Shown here: in pieces, positions 43,731-45,141 of the stretch
Numbering within the stretch: the first letter of the stretch is position 1
Layout: the number at the start of each line of letters is the position of its first letter
DNA from: a virus
Strand: one strand, 5' to 3'
Length of the DNA stretch: 45,141 nt
Virus record (IMG/VR): IMGVR_UViG_3300045107_000301
Location: 1 to 45,141 of that record
Program-made: the position numbers and the translations under genes
Notes under the pieces: model-generated
What the model saw: the letters and a program-made list of their open reading frames with translations, nothing else
What the model was told of the DNA's origin: nothing
Databases searched by the model: none

Positions 43731-43994
43731 ATGTCCGCTACCATGGCCGAGCGCAAGAAGAAACCGGGACGGCCACCGAAGGGGGATGCCCCTCAGGACC
43801 GCACCACCGACCGCCACAAGAACCCCCGCAAGGCGTTCCACCTCTCCCCGGAGTTGCTGGATGCCTTCGAGCGGTACCTGGGCAGCTTCCCCCACCGCCT
43901 GCCCGAGGCGGAAGTCCTCCGCGCTGCTCTGGAGGACTTCCTGAGGGGCAAGGGCTACTGGCCGCCCCCACTTCCCCCCGCCAGCGACTCCTGA
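43731..43994 (+). CDS. ribbon-helix-helix regulator with AT-hook-like N-terminus
   Basis: 87 aa from the ATG at 43731. Basic N-terminus AERKKKPGRPPKG resembles an AT-hook. Residues 30-75 form a strand (RKAFHLS) and two helices (PELLDAFERYLGSF, LPEAEVLRAALEDFLRGKG), the ribbon-helix-helix order. The end is Pro-rich. It is transcribed divergently from the 13-kb early operon, with shared CGACA half-sites between them, so it is a strong candidate for the early repressor. A long imperfect hairpin follows the stop. Confidence 0.75.
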   Translation: MSATMAERKKKPGRPPKGDAPQDRTTDRHKNPRKAFHLSPELLDAFERYLGSFPHRLPEAEVLRAALEDFLRGKGYWPPPLPPASDS

Positions 43995-44001
43995 CCGGAG
44001 C

Positions 44002-44050
44002 GATTCACTTTCGCTTCCCCCTTATAAGGGGGCGGAAGTGAAAATGAATC
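44002..44050 (+). terminator. long imperfect hairpin after the regulator gene
   Basis: Outer arms GATTCA (44002-44007) and TGAATC (44045-44050) pair perfectly, as do inner CCCCCTT and AAGGGGG around TA, with mismatches between. It lies directly after the stop at 43994. Terminator or attenuator before the TIGR02996 chain. Confidence 0.6.
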
Positions 44051-44117
44051 ACCTGACCTGACTGCCTGCACGACGCGGCCCACCTGGCCGATTTCGCAAC
44101 CTGGAGGAGCCCGGCCC

Positions 44118-44237
44118 ATGACAGCTACCCGGTCCGACATTGCCGCCTTGCTTCGGCAAGCGCTCGCCTCGCCCTCGGACGATGAGTCCCTCCTGGTGCT
44201 CGCCGACGCTCTGGACGAGGTCGGGGGGCGGCGGTGA
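44118..44237 (+). CDS. 39-residue minimal TIGR02996 protein
   Basis: The ATG at 44118 has GGAGGAG eight bases upstream. Sequence MTATRSDIAALLRQALASPS then DDESLLVLADALDEVGGRR is a bare TIGR02996 domain cut after the core. The TGA at 44235-44237 stands just before the next gene. It may be a truncated relic or a true minimal domain; the strong ribosome-binding site supports translation. Confidence 0.68.
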   Translation: MTATRSDIAALLRQALASPSDDESLLVLADALDEVGGRR

Positions 44238-44250
44238 GTGCTGGGCCGCC

Positions 44251-44757
44251 ATGATCCGGGCCCAGGTCCCCTCCTTCGGCGAGCACGGCGATATGGTAGC
44301 AGCCTGCAGAGCGCTCGCGTCCGCGTACTTCCACCCGCTCTCGCTGCCGCTGACGGAGTACACCTTCTGGCCGCTCACCTACCCGGCGGATCGGGATAGG
44401 GGCGCACTCGCCCGGATCGTGCGAGGGCTGATCGAGGAGGTGCAATGCGACTGGCCGTGGTGGGTCAGCCACTCACCTGACCTCCTGGGCGCACACCGGG
44501 TGCGGCGGGTGGCGTTCACGACCTTCCCGCATCTGCGACCGCAGGACGACCTTTTTGACGCCACCGTGCGGTTCGCGCCCTACTTCATGGACCATCACCA
44601 CAACTTGCGGAGCGACTACTGGTTCTTGTGGAATCGCGAGCCCGGGCAGTCCACGGACGACTTCCTGCGGGCGGCAGCCTTCCGCTTCCTCCGAGAGGTG
44701 TGGCCAGGGATCGCGTTCCTGCTGCCGGGTGACATACCTTTCCGGCAAGTCCCATGA
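44251..44757 (+). CDS. unknown protein, plus-strand chain
   Basis: 168 aa from the ATG at 44251; longer in-frame starts overlap the minimal TIGR02996 gene without ribosome-binding sites. Trp/His/Phe-rich globular protein (FHPLSLPLTEYTFWPLTYPA, QCDWPWWVSHSPDLLG, FMDHHHNLRSDYWFLWNREP). The His-rich DHHHN segment near residue 110 could bind metal. Its stop overlaps the next ATG (44754-44757). No family recognised; probably co-acts with its TIGR02996 neighbours. Confidence 0.7.
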   Translation: MIRAQVPSFGEHGDMVAACRALASAYFHPLSLPLTEYTFWPLTYPADRDRGALARIVRGLIEEVQCDWPWWVSHSPDLLGAHRVRRVAFTTFPHLRPQDDLFDATVRFAPYFMDHHHNLRSDYWFLWNREPGQSTDDFLRAAAFRFLREVWPGIAFLLPGDIPFRQVP

Positions 44758-45056
44758 CCGACGAGGAAGCCGCGTTCCGGCGGGCCGTCGTCGCCGACCT
44801 GGCCGATCCCGAGCCGCAGCGGGTCTACGCCGACTGGCTCGACGAGCAGGGCCGGCATGACGAGGCCGCGTTGATGCGTGCGGGCGCGTTCGCTGCCCTA
44901 GCCGGCTTTACCGATCGAGTCTCCATTGCCGCTCAGCAGGCCGTCCGCGCGGTGGCACCCCTGTTCCAGTCCGCGACCGAGCTTCTCTCGCACGCCATCG
45001 CGGCGGCCGAGGCAGGGGCCGCCGCGACTCTCCTTGACGGCGAGGACCGCCCATGA
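44754..45056 (+). CDS. TIGR02996 domain protein
   Basis: 100 aa. Full TIGR02996 form at the N-terminus: DEEAAFRRAVVADLADPEPQ then RVYADWLDEQGRHDEAALMR. The C-terminal half is an Ala-rich helix (ATELLSHAIAAAEAGAAATL). Start and stop both overlap neighbours in ATGA; its stop at 45056 overlaps the start of the gene that continues at position 39 on the circle. Confidence 0.78.
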   Translation: MTDEEAAFRRAVVADLADPEPQRVYADWLDEQGRHDEAALMRAGAFAALAGFTDRVSIAAQQAVRAVAPLFQSATELLSHAIAAAEAGAAATLLDGEDRP

Positions 45057-45141
45057 CCCCTTCCTCTGAGGAAATCGCTTTCTACCGAGCGATCCGCTCC
45101 GCTTTCCCGGCTGATGCCGAGGACGCTCGCCTCGTGTTTGC
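45015..45141. repeat. terminal direct repeat, copy 2
   Basis: Identical to 1-127. Shows that the window closes on itself. Confidence 0.93.
45053..45141 (+). CDS. partial second copy of the gene at 39-485
   Basis: First 29 codons of the TIGR02996 gene, cut by the window end. It is the same gene as at 39-485, seen twice because of the closure overlap, and should not be counted as another gene. Confidence 0.9.
   Translation, partial: MTPSSEEIAFYRAIRSAFPADAEDARLVF

Overview
This window looks like one complete, circularly closed genome of a temperate tailed phage (or its excised prophage circle) infecting a Gemmata-type planctomycete. The last 127 bases (45015-45141) repeat the first 127 exactly, so the real circle is about 45,014 bp. 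Host evidence: high-GC DNA, about seven small proteins with the planctomycete TIGR02996 domain (core L-V-F-A-D-W-L-D-E), a DUF1580 protein, and an attachment site built from the 3' half of a tRNA-Arg(ACG).

Layout. (i) 43731-45056 wrapping into 39-874, plus strand: a ribbon-helix-helix regulator, then a tightly overlapping chain of TIGR02996-type genes. (ii) 880-3482, minus strand: DUF1580 protein, two winged-helix-like proteins and a tyrosine integrase. (iii) 3502-3792: attP, a 45-bp tRNA core flanked by five copies of an 11-mer that look like integrase arm sites. (iv) 3926-7519, plus strand: seven to eight small genes behind two sigma70-like promoters that share an unusual paired-repeat design, separated by repeated GC hairpins. 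(v) 43534 down to 30767, minus strand: early/replication operon with SWIM zinc-finger protein, AlpA-like regulator, a CsrA-like protein, Rad52-type annealing protein, primase, DUF3987 helicase-like protein, zinc-ribbon proteins, two sigma-factor-like proteins (one a scar chimera with a DNA methyltransferase), DUF1064, a possible MazG-like protein and DUF1653. (vi) 30630 down to 8063, minus strand: late operon in classical siphophage order (TerS, TerL, portal, protease-scaffold, HK97 capsid, connectors, tail terminator, tail tube, frameshifted tail chaperone, tape measure, collar fibre), ending in an unusual envelope cassette: a one-TM protein, a papain-like cysteine protease, two exported c-type cytochromes, another exported protein and a two-TM holin candidate. 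A plus-strand lipoprotein gene (15782-16426) is inserted in the late operon like a moron.

How it works together (inference): integrase and the tRNA-Arg site give lysogeny; the divergent region at 43560-43710 and the promoters at 3830 and 5163 are the likely switches; CsrA-like and sigma-like proteins may redirect host expression; primase, helicase and Rad52 replicate and recombine DNA; the late operon builds an HK97-fold siphovirus. No peptidoglycan hydrolase is recognisable, and the place where lysis genes are expected holds the protease and cytochrome cassette, which is the most unusual part of the window.
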